From positions 112,343,072-112,407,071 of the forward strand of contig CM076999.1 in assembly GCA_039090855.1 (NCBI GenBank): 64,000 nucleotides of DNA, written 5' to 3'. Numbering within the stretch: the first letter of the stretch is position 1; each line of letters opens with the position of its first letter. Positions 31,880-42,864 of this stretch are shown here, piece by piece. The DNA is from Macrothele yani (Eukaryota; Arthropoda; Arachnida; Araneae; Macrothelidae). The notes beneath the pieces are model-generated. The model ran no database searches. It saw nothing but the letters and a program-made list of their open reading frames with translations, and was not told the origin of the DNA. Position numbers and translations under genes: made by a program.

Positions 31880-32853
31880 CACGATCGGTGGTTAAGAATT
31901 ATTTCCGGGTGGCCGAGCTACTTAGCGCTCAGAACCATCAGTACCGCATAGATTGAAAGCCGCTATTGCGGGAAGTTACTGTGGGTGGCCGTGTTTGCAC
32001 TAGTATTTCAGTTATAAATGTTTACGATTTTGATACATCTTTAAGATTTCAGTGTACGTGACAACCTGGATTTTCCTGTTTAGCAGTTTTCTTTTTTTAA
32101 TCTCTCTGCTCTGTGTATAGGGGCTGTCACGACATAGCAGCGTATTTTTCTATTCCGAGGTCTTGTTCGTTTTTTCTCGGATATGAGCACTTACTAATTA
32201 AAATTTGATCTAGAAAGTTTTCGAGTCGTACGCGAACATTCTTTCTACGTAATTTCTACAGTACGTTACGAATTGAAGCAAACATTTTCTCTTTCCAATA
32301 AGCATCTGTTCACTGCCAATACCCCCACTCATAGATGGAGCTGCACTTTCAATTAGTTTACTTCGTTTCAGAACTGCTGGCATTACGTTTGCCAGTCTAT
32401 GCCACTGCAATATCTTTGATTATCCTACAATGACATTTGTTACAACTTCGAAGAGGAGTAGAGATTAAATAGCTACGCAAAGGTGTGACAGTTTTACCCA
32501 AGGATTTTATCCAACAGTTTTGTCAAAAACCCGAGTGAGAAGAGTTACTCATTTTGTTGCATGATTAACCATTTTAAACCACCATAATCGGTTAAATTCA
32601 AAAAGTGTTGCCTGGTTTCTTCAAATGGATTCTATTCACCTCGCAAAGCAAAATGGGAAATGTGTTCTGTTGTTGCGGAACAGCAATAATTTGTTTGCAA
32701 TCCTTTTTCCATTGCTTAACAAGGAATTACGTTGCAAGGGTTCAGGAAAATCACGATTTTTGGTACACTTATTAAAATATACCTAACTCTTGCTCTGCTC
32801 GTTCACGGCTAACTGGGATCATGAACTATTGATGTTACTGCTCAAGGCTCCGT
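31880..32853. other. unassigned intergenic sequence
   Basis: No ORF with family signature, no tandem array. ACTAATTAAAATTTGATC-type AT-rich text only. Confidence 0.35.
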
Positions 32854-32863
32854 CACTCTTTAT

Positions 32864-33081
32864 TTTTTTTTTTTTTGGAGGTTTAACGACCACCGTGAGC
32901 AACTCAATGGGCTATAAGCAGTCGCCCGTCCCTAATTTAGGGTCACTGGTTCCAGGGAAGGGAAAGAGCCAGTGCCATAAGACAAACACAACATCCATGC
33001 CTGACCGGGATTCGAACCCGGACCCCTTACGGACGAATGATCATAAGCCAGCGCCTTAGACCACTGCGCCACCGGGGCGGC
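32864..33081 (-). mobile_element. tRNA-derived SINE, family A, full length
   Basis: Minus orientation, complete head and tail, T-run of 18. Target duplication CACTCTTTAT at 32854-32863 and 33082-33091. Confidence 0.95.
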
Positions 33082-33091
33082 CACTCTTTAT

Positions 33092-34400
33092 CCGTCAACG
33101 ACAGGTAGTGTTTCATATTTCTGCCACCGTGGCGCTGAATGCCGATCCCTAATGATTCCTGCCCGGAAAATTTCTAACTGAAATTTCGTGGGTGCGGAAT
33201 CTCATCCAATCGTTTCGTAGGGTCTTGTGTAGAATATTTTGACATGTAAATAAACAAGCGTTAGATGAGAAGTCATTCGATTTGTCTTGCTATTAAATTT
33301 CTTCAGCTGCTAAAAAAAACAGCGAATACGTGATTTTACAAAAGAGCTAGCCTAATGTTCCATTGGATGGAGTAAAGAAACGGATAGATGAGATAAAATA
33401 ATCTGTAATTACCACAACAATAACGAACTCTCGCAGAAGATTGTTTTTTTTTATTACATTAAAATATTTATTAACCAACCAAATTTTTGTAGTTTAAACG
33501 GTGTTAATTGAGTAGTTCGTATACACTTAAAAAAAAAACCATTCAAACTGTATTTCCGGAAATATGGAACTGAATATACAAAACATCTGCAGAGAATTAC
33601 AAGAATTATTGTTCATATACAATTCAAATTCTGACCCTGGCTTCTCATTAAAAAAATGCTGATGGGCAACATGGGTAATTTACTTGAATAACTTACACAG
33701 AATTTTTAAGAAAAAAGTGTATAACATATTGTTTAGGAATCTATTAATCTTTTACCTAATTTTTCCATTTAAACATACATCCTTAAGACATTTAGTGGAT
33801 ACTTTTTATTATTTTTATTATTATTAGAGGATCCTTTAATAATTGTCATTTTCTCATAATTCCAGACAGAGTAGACAACCAACTGAGAGGGTGGGAGCTT
33901 GCACAAAAGTTTCCGCTTGTTACAGGAAGTTTACAATTTATTTAGAAATCACTTTTTTGAACACTCTACATATACTTAGTAACAGGTTCTTGTTAAAGGC
34001 ATTTCAGATAAAAAAATTGGCAAAAATTAAAGTAAACAAAATAACTTTTTTTTAAAACATGAAAGAATAGAAAAGTGGTGTTACACAATAGTACAGGGAA
34101 TACTAAAGATAAGATGGAAAAACACCAAGGGATCCAGTTTTTCTTTAATTATATTATTACAAATTAATTTAGTTTTCATGTATGCTATGCCATTATGGTT
34201 TGATATTTCACCTAGTACATTATAGTATTCATCAGTAAATTATTGAAAACCTACAGATATTGTCAAAATTGATTTTAATATTATATTTTAATGTTTCCAA
34301 AAAATACTGACACAATATCGGGAACAAATATTATGTGTTTAAGAGTTTAGTTTACGAATTTATACTTTTCAGTTTTATTATATTTCACATTTTTACTATT
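33092..34400. other. AT-rich intergenic sequence
   Basis: No coding or repeat signature recognised. Confidence 0.35.
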
Positions 34401-34994
34401 AATATTTTAATTTTAAATGCTTAATTCTGTTATTTTATTTAATACTTTTGTTCCTTTTTTATATATTACTGGTGCTGATACTTTCCGTTTATTAAAAGCT
34501 TTGTGAGCTCCAAACATTCTAGTTTCAAACTTCAGTATTCTTCTGAGATCACATTTAATAGCTATTTTAATCTGCTTCGTATTTTTTATTTTTGTTCGTA
34601 AGATAAGGCATTTCGATTTTTCCATATATTATTTCTTGTTACTGCTACTAAATAATAAATTGTTAGGTTTTTAGATTCAGAGTAGTCTAGAGGTACATGG
34701 TACAAAATGATGTGCAGTAAGTTTATGTCTATAATTTAAGTACTGTTGTAACGAATCCCAGATATATTTTGCAAAATTGCAATCTACAAATAAATGTTGA
34801 AGAGTTTCTTCTGAGCCACAGTAGTTACAGTTAGGATTAGGTATTAGTTTTATTCTATACAACCATTTTCTTGCCTGGATAATATTGTGCGAAATTTTAA
34901 AAAGTAGAACTCTAATATGAGTGCTTAGTTTTATTTTTGATTGCAGTGTCCAAATACTATGTACCATATTGGATTGCAGTGTATCCACACCCAA
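34400..34994 (-). mobile_element. LINE C-terminal fragment with CCHC-like zinc motif
   Basis: Minus strand reads LLFKISHNIIQARKWLYRI then CNYCGSEETLQHLFVDC, the 'C--C----E---HLF--C' zinc-binding motif that follows RT in many non-LTR retrotransposons, then FAKYIWDSLQQYL. A diverged continuation (FETRMLGAHKAF-like) lies at 34413-34625. RT itself is not seen. Confidence 0.72.
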
Positions 34995-35075
34995 GGCTGT
35001 TACAAATAATATCTCATAAGCATTCTCTTCTTCCTTCGGAGTCTCTGTAGTTTTAACGATTGGAAGTCTTATACT

Positions 35076-35580
35076 TTAACAGTCTAAAATTATATTACTA
35101 ATGGAACAAGTCTGGCAAGTAATGACTTCAGAATGTCTCAGAAAATATTTTTTAGGGATTTTTTCCCCTGGAAATTTCCCATGAAAACAGTTTTTCTCAA
35201 AATGTGAAACAAATCGAGCACTTATGCCAACGCCGCAGTTCATCTTCTTCTTCTTGAGGGCGTTTTTGAGTTTGTAAGACACACTTGGTATGCAGGGAAT
35301 TGAGCCAAAAAAAAAAAAACGTAGCTGCGACACAGGAAGACTGGTATGTTTGGCTCTGGCTTTTTGGATAAAGCTACGTATCTGATTCAATGAATATCCT
35401 GCATCAGTGGATAACTTGATTACGCTTTCAATTTCGTGCTGTCTAGAATGTGTATAAGAAGAAACGGCGAAGGCTCTTTGAATTCGAGATCGGAAGATAG
35501 CTGCTTTGTATTCTGCGGGACAGAAAGAGTTGCGGAGCATCAGGTTGGGGACGGACGTGGGTTTATAGTAGACTTGTGTA
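35076..35580 (-). mobile_element. Penelope-like element RT C-terminal fragment
   Basis: Minus strand, in order: YKPTSVPNLMLRNSFCPAEY (the 'KPT...H-----P' block after the RT core), AAIFRSRIQRAFAVSS, SVIKLSTDAGYSLNQI, GSIPCIPSVSYKLKNAL ('PY---LSE-LKR-L') and FPGEKIPKKY. This is the RT-to-GIY-YIG linker of Penelope-like elements. The endonuclease is not visible downstream. A separate remnant of the same superfamily is at 13697-14720. Confidence 0.65.
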
Positions 35581-35658
35581 CCTTAATATTTTCTAAAACA
35601 TAACCATGATTAAGCAATCCAACATTTGTTTGTTTACTGACGTCATCAATGTACAGGT

Positions 35659-35670
35659 CGCGCCATCTAT
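35659..35670 (-). promoter_or_regulatory. CTCF-like core motif
   Basis: CGCGCCATCTAT on the plus strand, i.e. ATAGATGGCGCG on the minus. It is the same decamer as at 27041-27052 and 29629-29640. Occupancy unknown. Confidence 0.4.
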
Positions 35671-35818
35671 TTTCTGGAGTCAACACCACCAAAGGAAAAG
35701 TTATTGATTTTTAATATAATTATGGTTACGTTTTGGAAAACACTAAGTATATTAGGCTATGATATTAAGTTATTTTTATCGATGTTCAAATTTTCATCCT
35801 TGGGAACGCATTAATTGG

Positions 35819-36025
35819 CATCCCCTGTGGCGCAGTCGTGTAAGCGATGGCCTCTGATCATTCGTCCGAAAGGGGTTTGGGTTCGAATCCAGTTAAGGCA
35901 TGGATATTGTGTTTGTCTTACTGTACTGGCTGTCTCTCTTCCCTGGAACCAGTGACCTTTAGGGACGGGCGACTGCTTATGGCCTATTGAGTTGCTCACG
36001 GTGGTCGTTAAACTTTCAATAAAAA
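35819..36025 (+). mobile_element. tRNA-derived SINE, family A
   Basis: Complete head (GGCGCAGTCGTGTAAGCG) and tail. AACGCATTAATTG occurs on both sides as target duplication (about 35805 and 36032). An 8-bp loss of the CCTAAATTA block marks it. Confidence 0.9.
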
Positions 36026-36235
36026 AAAGCAACAACGCATTAATTGTGAAGAAAATGGCCTTAAACTTTGGAACAAAAGAAAAAAAAATATATATATTAC
36101 ATATATATTCATATTAGTACGCCACTTAGGGGGAAAATTTTGAGTAATTTAGAATATGCAAAAATAATTTCTTATAGCAAAAACTAAGGTAAGGATACAG
36201 TGGGGGGGGGGGTAAGGAAAAGGAATTTTTTAAAT

Positions 36236-36450
36236 GCCGCCCTGGTGGCGCAGTGGTCTAAGCAATGGCTTCTGATCATTCGTCCGAAATGGGACCGGGT
36301 ACGAATCCCGGTGAGGCATGGACGTTGTGTTTGTCTTACGGCACTGGCTCTCTCCCTTCACTGGAGCCAGTGACCCTAAATTAGGGACGAGCAACTGCTT
36401 ACAGCTCATTGAATTGCTCACGGTGGTCGTTAAACCTCCAATCAAAGAAA
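36236..36450 (+). mobile_element. tRNA-derived SINE, family A
   Basis: Complete copy, head GGTGGCGCAGTGGTCTAAGC, B box GGTACGAATCCC (one change). A-rich tail ends ATATTAAATAC. Confidence 0.88.
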
Positions 36451-36473
36451 AAAATATTAAATACGTCTCTTGG

Positions 36474-36690
36474 CCGTCCCGGTGGCGCAGTGGTCTAAGG
36501 GATGGCTTCTGATCATTTGTCTGAGATGGGGGCAAGTTCGAATACTGGTAAGGCATGGATGTTGTGTTTGTTTTACGGCGCTGAATCTCTACCTTCCCTG
36601 CAACTAGTGGCCCTAAATCAGGGATGGCAGACTGCTTACAGCTCACTAAGTTGCTCACGGTGGTTATTAAAACCCGAATAAAACAAAACA
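36474..36690 (+). mobile_element. tRNA-derived SINE, family A
   Basis: Diverged complete copy. Target duplication ACGTCTC(T/C)TGG at 36463-36473 and 36693-36703. Confidence 0.9.
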
Positions 36691-36870
36691 CCACGTCTCC
36701 TGGAAGCAGAGAAAGTAAGAAAAAGCTTTTGACATTTGTACCCGGGAAAACTCTGCATTATATAAAGAGGATAATGTGTTATTTTTACTGGCATACAGTA
36801 AAAAGAAATTCCAAAGAGTTTTTAGAAGCTGAGATACAGCTACAAGCAGAAATACAGACTAACATCACTT
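36691..36870. repeat. diverged units of the ~160-bp satellite
   Basis: GAAGCAGAGAAAGTAAG, ACCCGGGAAAACTCTGCATT and TTTTTAGAAGCTGAGATAC follow the order of the units at 44500-45560. A further unit is at 37200-37410. Confidence 0.5.
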
Positions 36871-36944
36871 AACGACGAAACTATGAACCACGAAAAAAGA
36901 AAAGAAAAACAAAACCGCAATTACAGGCATACAGTTCCACAAGG

Positions 36945-37166
36945 GCCGCTCCGGTGGCGCAGTGGTCTAAGGCGTTGGCCTCTGATCATTCGTCCGTAAG
37001 GGGTCCGGGTTCGAATCCCGGTCAGGCATGGATGTTGTGTTTGTCTTACGGCACTGGCTCTCTCCCTTCCCTGGAACCAGTGACCCTAAATTAGGGACGG
37101 GCGACTGCTTATAGCCCATTGAGTTGCTCACGGTGGTCGTTAAACCTCCAATCAAAAAAAAAAAAA
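36945..37166 (+). mobile_element. tRNA-derived SINE, family A, near-consensus
   Basis: Very close to the copy at 30945. Target duplication AGTTCCACAAGG at 36933-36944 and 37167-37178. It split the satellite region spanning 36691-37410. Confidence 0.95.
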
Positions 37167-37199
37167 AGTTCCACAAGGTAAATGGTATCCAGTGTTAAA

Positions 37200-37410
37200 A
37201 GGTTATTTTAAATCCGACTTTTAGAAGAAGAGGTACCAAGAAAAACAGATTAAATATTTGTGCCTCTAGCGAGGGAATTGTGCATTATTCTAGGAAAGAA
37301 ATGACCACAAATATTCCCCATAGTTGGTAGTATCTGACTAAAAAAGGATTTCTTCAGTCGGGATTTTAGACAAACAGATATTGCTGTAAACGTACTTTAA
37401 ATGCAAACTT
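37200..37410. repeat. ~160-bp satellite unit with CTCF-like core
   Basis: TGCCTCTAGCGAGGGAATTG at 37261, then TTCTTCAGTCGGGATTTTAG at ~37355, parallel the units near 45290-45470 (CGCCCTCTAGCGG, TTTCTTCAGTCGGATATTTAG). Confidence 0.6.
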
Positions 37411-37784
37411 GGACCTATACCTTCTGGTCAGATCCCATTTAAGGAGGCAGTGGACCCAGACGCTGGGAAATATTTTGCGACCTCACTATTAGTGGCGCAT
37501 ACAGAATGTCACTATGAGTGACCGAAAATATTGAAAATACGAGTGAATAATACCCCAGAGAAAAAACATCCCTAAAATATGAACAAGTTACAGAAATATC
37601 TCCGCCATATTGAAATATGTATCTCATGATTCGTGGACGAATCAGTGTTAACAAGAAAATGCAAAAATGCATGATGCATGGTTGAAAAATGGACACCAGT
37701 TCAGTTCTCCCCCTTCCTTTCAAGGGCCCGGCTTCTTGAAATTATATCAAATTAATGGACAGAAAGAATAATATCCAAATATCG
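37411..37784. other. unassigned intergenic sequence
   Basis: No feature recognised. Confidence 0.3.
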
Positions 37785-37992
37785 TGTGCCCGGTGGCGCA
37801 TTGGTTTAAATCATGGCTTCTGATCATTCGTCCGAGATGGGTCCGGGTTCGAATCCCGGCGAGGCGTGGATGTTGTGTTTGTCTTACGGTGCTGGTTCTC
37901 TCCTTTCCCTGGAACCAGTGGCCTAAAATTAGAGACGGGCGACTACTTATAGCACACCGAGTTGCTCATGGTGGTCGTTAAACCTTCAATTA
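37785..37992 (+). mobile_element. tRNA-derived SINE, family A
   Basis: Complete head and tail. Target duplication CAAATATCGT at both borders (about 37775 and 37998). Confidence 0.9.
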
Positions 37993-38187
37993 AAGAAATC
38001 AAATATCGTTACGCAAGCGAATCCTTAATATATGCATTTTGTAGATGAACAATTCCGCACAACAAGTAACGAAATCACTAAGCAAAGTTTCTCAATTTTT
38101 GAAAGGTTTATCCCTGTCCGGGCAGCAGTAATAAGCCATCGAAATTTTGTCTATGGATAGTTTGCTGTATATTTAGATTCTTTTAGT

Positions 38188-38392
38188 GGAGGTTCAACGA
38201 CCACCGTGAGCAACTCAATGGGTTGTAAGCAGTCGTCCGTCCCTAATTTAGGGCCATTGGTTCCAGGGAAGTGAGAGAGCCAGTACCGTAAGACAAACAC
38301 GACATCCATGCCTCACGGGATTCGAACCCGGACCCCTTTCAGACGAATGATCAGAAGCCATCGCTTAGACCACTGCACCATCGGAATGGCGG
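38188..38392 (-). mobile_element. tRNA-derived SINE, family A
   Basis: Complete copy in minus orientation with a deletion of one C in the head (GCACCATCGGAATGGC). No clear target duplication found. Confidence 0.85.
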
Positions 38393-39124
38393 ATTTCGAT
38401 TAGAACCACCATCGTCAAGTTGGCCACACTCTGACGTAACTTGATATGGGCAAAGCCGGAGTCTAGGTAAAATAAACACCAAATGTTAACTTCCCATGTA
38501 TGATGCCATTTTGCAGGACAATCATATTGAGGCAATTCCAGATCTACAACAAAGTGATCTCGACAAAAAAAGCTTTGTATGAAAAACTTGAATGTTCACT
38601 ACTGCTACCCTAAAAGGAATAGATCTCTCGAAAATTAGCAAATGTGCTGAATTGTGCCCAGTTTGCTCCTTTTGTAAATGAAAGCAACTGAAAGGGGGGG
38701 GTCACCCTGGAAAATTTCCAATTTCATGCAAATTTCAGGGGGTGTAAGATGGTAAATATGTATTTAGTATAGCAGTTTTTTCTCTCACATGTCTAAGAAA
38801 TCACATATACCTTCTCTCTCCAGAAAAAGGAGCATAATCTACTTCACCTATGTGTTTGCAACAGGTTTTGCCTTTCCAAATTGTGTTGAAGTGAATGAAG
38901 AAAAAACCCTGATTTGTGTGAGCAGCGTACTCCACCCCCGTCCTCTCTAAAGAACGTTCGGAATGGAGGGTCTGCACCGGAAGTCCGATATGTCGAGTGC
39001 ATGATTCACCATAAGAAGGGTAACTTTGAGCGCCAATTGGCTGACGCAATTTATAGCAGTAATTGTAACCATTCTTGTCATCATTTGCGTTGTGGATTCT
39101 GTGAATGCAGACGTGTCGTTCAAG
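38393..39124. other. unassigned sequence
   Basis: GGGGGGGTCACCCTGG near 38694 may be a MITE end. No ORF with recognisable domain. Confidence 0.3.
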
Positions 39125-39220
39125 ATGTATCGTCGTGAATGTGTGAACAGGGCGGATAATTTCTGTTATATTTGCGGACAAATTACTTTGCTATCCAAAG
39201 AAGACCCATTACACCGATGA
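39125..39220 (+). pseudogene. fragment of a CYICG-type cysteine-rich protein
   Basis: The short frame MYRRECVNRADNFCYICGQI resembles the start of a multicopy arthropod protein family in which 'C-N-PD-FCYICGE-T' opens a cysteine-rich region. The family continues with a 'KAYF-YFG-K-GDQDK-WAPH' block, which is absent here; a stop comes at 39218. I infer a truncated copy or first exon. The family's function is unknown to me. Confidence 0.4.
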
Positions 39221-39336
39221 TAAAAAACAGCCTTTATTTTGTTTGAAAATCCTCCAAATACGTGGCGTCAGTAAATAAATAAATACATCGCTCTTTCCAC
39301 GTTCCAGAAAGACATAGCAACCGAAAAATTGTTTTT

Positions 39337-39559
39337 TTTTTTTTTTTTTTTTTTGGAGGTTTAACGACCACCGTGAGCAACTCAACGGGCTATAAGCAGT
39401 CGCCCGTCCCTAATTTTGGGTCACTGGTTCCAGGGAAGGAAGAGAACCAGTGCCGTAAGACAAACACAACATCCATGCCTCACGGGATTCGAACCCGGAC
39501 CCCTTACGGACGAATGATCAGAGGCCAGCGCCTTAGACCACTGCGCCACCGGGGCGGCC
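39337..39559 (-). mobile_element. tRNA-derived SINE, family A, inside the palindromic element
   Basis: Near-consensus copy with a 22-T tail. Target duplication GAAAAATTGTTTT at about 39324-39336 and 39561-39573; removing it restores the left arm to match the right arm. Confidence 0.94.
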
Positions 39560-39574
39560 GAAAAATTGTTTTCA

Positions 39575-39655
39575 GCCGCCGCCGTGGAATTGAACCAAGG
39601 CACTCTCGATATCCAGCCGAGAGCGTTAACCACAGTGGCCAACAATCCACAGTGC
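39575..39655 (-). repeat. tRNA-like module, left arm
   Basis: Minus strand: GGCCACTGTGGTTAACGCTC (A-box region), TCTCGGCTGGATATCGAGAG (anticodon-arm-like hairpin), TTGGTTCAATTCCACGG (B-box region). Confidence 0.65.
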
Positions 39656-39947
39656 TATGTGTATTTTTAAGTCAGCTTCTGACATCATAAATTCGTAAGA
39701 TGGGCTCAGCTACTGAGAAGTCTTCATCTGGTGGGCATTAACGGCACTGGCTATATATATTATAGCAGGCTATATATATTTACTGCTATAATTATTATGG
39801 CACTGGCTATATATATTTATTGCTATAATACATATAGCCAGTGCCGTTAATGCCCACCAGATGGAGACGTCTCAGTAGCTGAGCCCTTCTTACGGATTTA
39901 TGATGTCAGAAGCTAACTTAAAAATACACATAGCACCGTGCATTGTT

Positions 39948-40020
39948 GGCCACCGTGGTGTAAAGCTAACGCGCTCTGCTAGATATCAAGAGATCCGTGA
40001 TTCAATTCCATGGCGGCGGC
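39948..40020 (+). repeat. tRNA-like module, right arm
   Basis: Plus strand mirror of 39575-39655: GGCCACCGTGGTGTAAAGC, CGCTCTGCTAGATATCAAGAG, GTGATTCAATTCCATGG. Faces away from the centre. Confidence 0.65.
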
Positions 40021-40076
40021 TGAAAACAATTGTTCGGTTGCTATGTGTTTCTGGAACGTGGAAAGAGCGATGTATT

Positions 40077-40140
40077 TATTTATTTATGTATTATGTTAGC
40101 TAAGAATTCATTCTTAGCTAACATAATACATAAATAAATA
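40077..40140. repeat. perfect 30-bp inverted repeat, 4-nt spacer
   Basis: Arms 40077-40106 and 40111-40140 match exactly around TTCA. It abuts the right tip of the palindromic element and is followed at once by a truncated SINE head. Confidence 0.92.
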
Positions 40141-40142
40141 AT

Positions 40143-40206
40143 ACCCGGGCCCCTTTCGGACGAATGATCAGGGGCCATCGCTTAGACAACTGCGCCACAG
40201 GGGCGG
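40143..40206 (-). mobile_element. truncated SINE head, family A
   Basis: Only the tRNA-like part (CCCTTTCGGACGAATGATCA to GCGCCACAGGGGCGGC) is present. Confidence 0.8.
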
Positions 40207-40225
40207 CATGTTTTTTTGTTGTTTT

Positions 40226-40440
40226 TTTTAATTGAAGGTTAAATGACCATCGTGAGCAACTCATTGGGCTATAAGCAGTTGCCCGTCACTAATTTAAGGT
40301 CACTGGTTCCAGGGAAGGGAGGGAGTCTGTCCCGTAAGACAAACAAACACAACATCCATGCCTCACGGGATTCGAACCCGGACTCTTCTCTGACGAATGG
40401 TAATAAGCCAGTGATTAGACCATTGCGTCACCGGGTGGGC
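40226..40440 (-). mobile_element. tRNA-derived SINE, family A
   Basis: Full but diverged copy with an AAACA duplication in the body (GACAAACAAACACAAC). Confidence 0.85.
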
Positions 40441-40734
40441 TTCAATGCTTTTCACTACTGGCTACAAAAGAATTCGTGCAATTCCGACCCCTCCACCTAG
40501 ACACACATACATACATACATGGATCTGACTAGTTACACCACTGGTGTAAGCTAAAAGTGGTGGTGGAATGTCGCCTTCAACTTTTTCCTTGCTCTGGATG
40601 CATTGTCTTAAATTTCTTTTCAAAATTTTTGCATTTTCCTAATGAAAACAATACTGTACTTGAACAATTTGTTTAAAAAAAATGTCGTTTTTGTTTATCA
40701 AAATCAAATTTTAACGTTGTGCCACGCAGGCACA

Positions 40735-41520
40735 ATACTTCCCCCTCCTTAACTTCTTTCCTTCCAGCCAGGGACTTTGCCTTGCACTCCACCTCCTTAA
40801 CTTCTTTCCTTCCAGCCAGGGACTTTGCCTTGTACTCCCCCTCCTTAACTTCTTTCCTTCCAGCCAGGGACTTTGCCTTGCACCTCCCCCTCCTTAACTT
40901 CTTTCCTTCCAGCCAGGGACTTTGCCTTGCACTCCCCTCCTTAACTTCTTTCCTTCCAGCCAGGGACTTTGCCTTGTACTCCCTCTCCTTAACTTCTTTC
41001 CTTCCAGTCAGGGACTTTGCCTTGCACTCCCGCCTCCTTAACTTCTTTCCTTCCAGCCAGGGACTTTGCCTTGTACTCCCCCTCCTTAACTTCTTTCCTT
41101 CCAGCCAGGGACTTTGCCTTGCACCTCCCCCTCCTTAACTTCTTTCCTTCCAGCCAGGGACTTTGCCTTGCACCTCCCCTCCTTAACTTCTTTCCTTCCA
41201 GCCAGGGACTTTGCCTTGTACTCCCCCTCCTTAACTTCTTTCGTTCCAGCCAGGGACTTTGCCTTGCACCTCCACCACCTTAATTCCTTTCCTTCCAGCC
41301 AGGGACTTTGCCTTGTACTCCCACTCCTTAACTTCTTTCCTTCCAGCCAGGGACTTTGCCTTGCACCTCCCTCCTTAACTTCTTTCCTTCCAGCCAGGGA
41401 CTTTGCCTTGCACCTCCCCCTCCTTAACTTCTTTCCTTCCAGGAAGGGACTTTGCCTTGCACTCTCCCCTCCTTAACATCTTTCCTTCCAGCCAGGGACT
41501 TTGCCTTTCACCTCCCCCTC
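40735..41520 (+). repeat. 49-bp minisatellite with splice-acceptor-like units
   Basis: Sixteen units of about 47-51 bp, each containing CCTTAACTTCTTTCCTTCCAG then CCAGGGACTTTGCC. Units vary mainly in the CTCCCCC stretch. Open frames across it are a by-product of composition; I do not call a gene. Confidence 0.93.
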
Positions 41521-42654
41521 CCTATAAAGCAGTCTTAAGCCACTTTCACTGTCCCGGGGCAATCTTAAGAGCGCTAGTATAGCTTTAGACTCCACGTTTC
41601 GCGTTAGAATCCCCAATTTCGTAAAGAAAACAAACAGCAGAGCAATTAGTAATTGCCAGCCTCAGGGAATTCCTATCCACGCTCCTCATTCGCCTCCCTG
41701 CCCATACAAACATGAAAAGAGGATTAAACTAAGGAACTAGAAGAGTGGAGAACAAATGAAGTTACATGGCCCTAGGGATGCTATTTGATAACCTTTCTAC
41801 GGAAACGTGAATAACACACTTCCTAGGGGAAAATACTTAGGGCTACATGAAGTAAAACTCAAGACTTATCATTACTTAATGAGTCCAGATTATATTTTAA
41901 GGTTAAGTATATTGAAAAATGGCCCATTTGGAAGTGGGTGGGCTCAAGACCACCCTCGCACCCCCTTGGCGACGTCCCTGCTCCACACATATCTTATCAA
42001 TCCTGTGCAACGAAACTGCGCTGCTGGTTGAACCAAAAAGGACAATCGATGCGTTTTGTAGTTTCAGTGTTGTAGAGGGAACCGACAAACACCCTTAGTG
42101 ATTGTTACATTAGCATTACCCTTCCAATAATTCGACATGGTATTCCTCAGAAGAAAAAACAGCCTTTACCCTATTTGAGTAAAGCCAACGGTTGGAAGTA
42201 TGAAGGAAATCGTGTAATTTATGGGAACGTCGACAACACAGTACTTCGCAGAAATACAGAATGAAAAACGAACCAGCACAGAACGAATGAGTATAAGATA
42301 GTGAACTAGCAATAGGAAGATGATTTGGGTAAGGTTTGGAAAGCTTGCGTTCAAGGTTAGACACTCCGAGGGACTTTTTGCTGTAGAGCACGAATGACTA
42401 ATTAGCTCTATACCCCTATGGCATATTCGGAAAGCTCACGGAGGTTAAACGTATCCGCATGTTGTTTTTTATGCTGCTGCTGTTTCAGAAATGTATTTCA
42501 TGCATATGAATGGTCGGCACCTTGTGGAGTCGGTTACTCTGCAGCCTGGTTGGCTGCTTATGGGGCTAACTAAAATCGTTAAAAAAGAAAATACTGGGAG
42601 AAGTCTATAACCTTCTTCTTGAGTTGTAATTTTCAGCAAACTTTTTTTTTTTTT
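41521..42654. other. unassigned intergenic sequence
   Basis: No coding or repeat family recognised. CACCCTCGCACCCCCTTGG near 41950 could be a MITE end. Confidence 0.3.
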
Positions 42655-42864
42655 TTGATTGGAGGTTTAACGACCACCGTGAGCAACTCAATCAGCTATA
42701 AGCAGTCGCCCATCCGTAATTTAGGGTCACTGGTTCAAGTGAAGCAAGAGAGCCAGTGCCGTAAGACAAACACTACATCCATGCATCACCGGGATTCGAA
42801 CCCGGCCCCCTTTCGGACGAATGATCAGAGGCCATCGTTTAGACCACTGCGCCACCGGGACGGC
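42655..42864 (-). mobile_element. tRNA-derived SINE, family A
   Basis: Complete copy with 14-T tail; head ends GCGCCACCGGGACGGC. No clear target duplication noted. Confidence 0.9.

Larger units (their letters stand above)
39272..40082. mobile_element. palindromic element with outward tRNA-like modules
   Basis: The left arm (39272-39735, interrupted by a SINE) and right arm (39830-40082) are inverted copies: CATCGCTCTTTCCACGTT at the left tip and AACGTGGAAAGAGCGATG at the right, ACGGCACTGGCTATATATA near the centre, and GGCGGCGGCTGAAAACAATT against its inverse. Each arm carries a tRNA-like segment, and the AT-rich centre (39745-39835) is itself palindromic. No coding capacity. Confidence 0.85.

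Noticed and set aside
38801..39181. 126-codon minus-strand frame
   Set aside because: No domain seen, and the opposite strand carries a better-supported cysteine motif.
40719..41476. Proline/serine-rich repeated frames
   Set aside because: Artefact of the 49-bp minisatellite; no start context and no conservation beyond DNA-level repetition.
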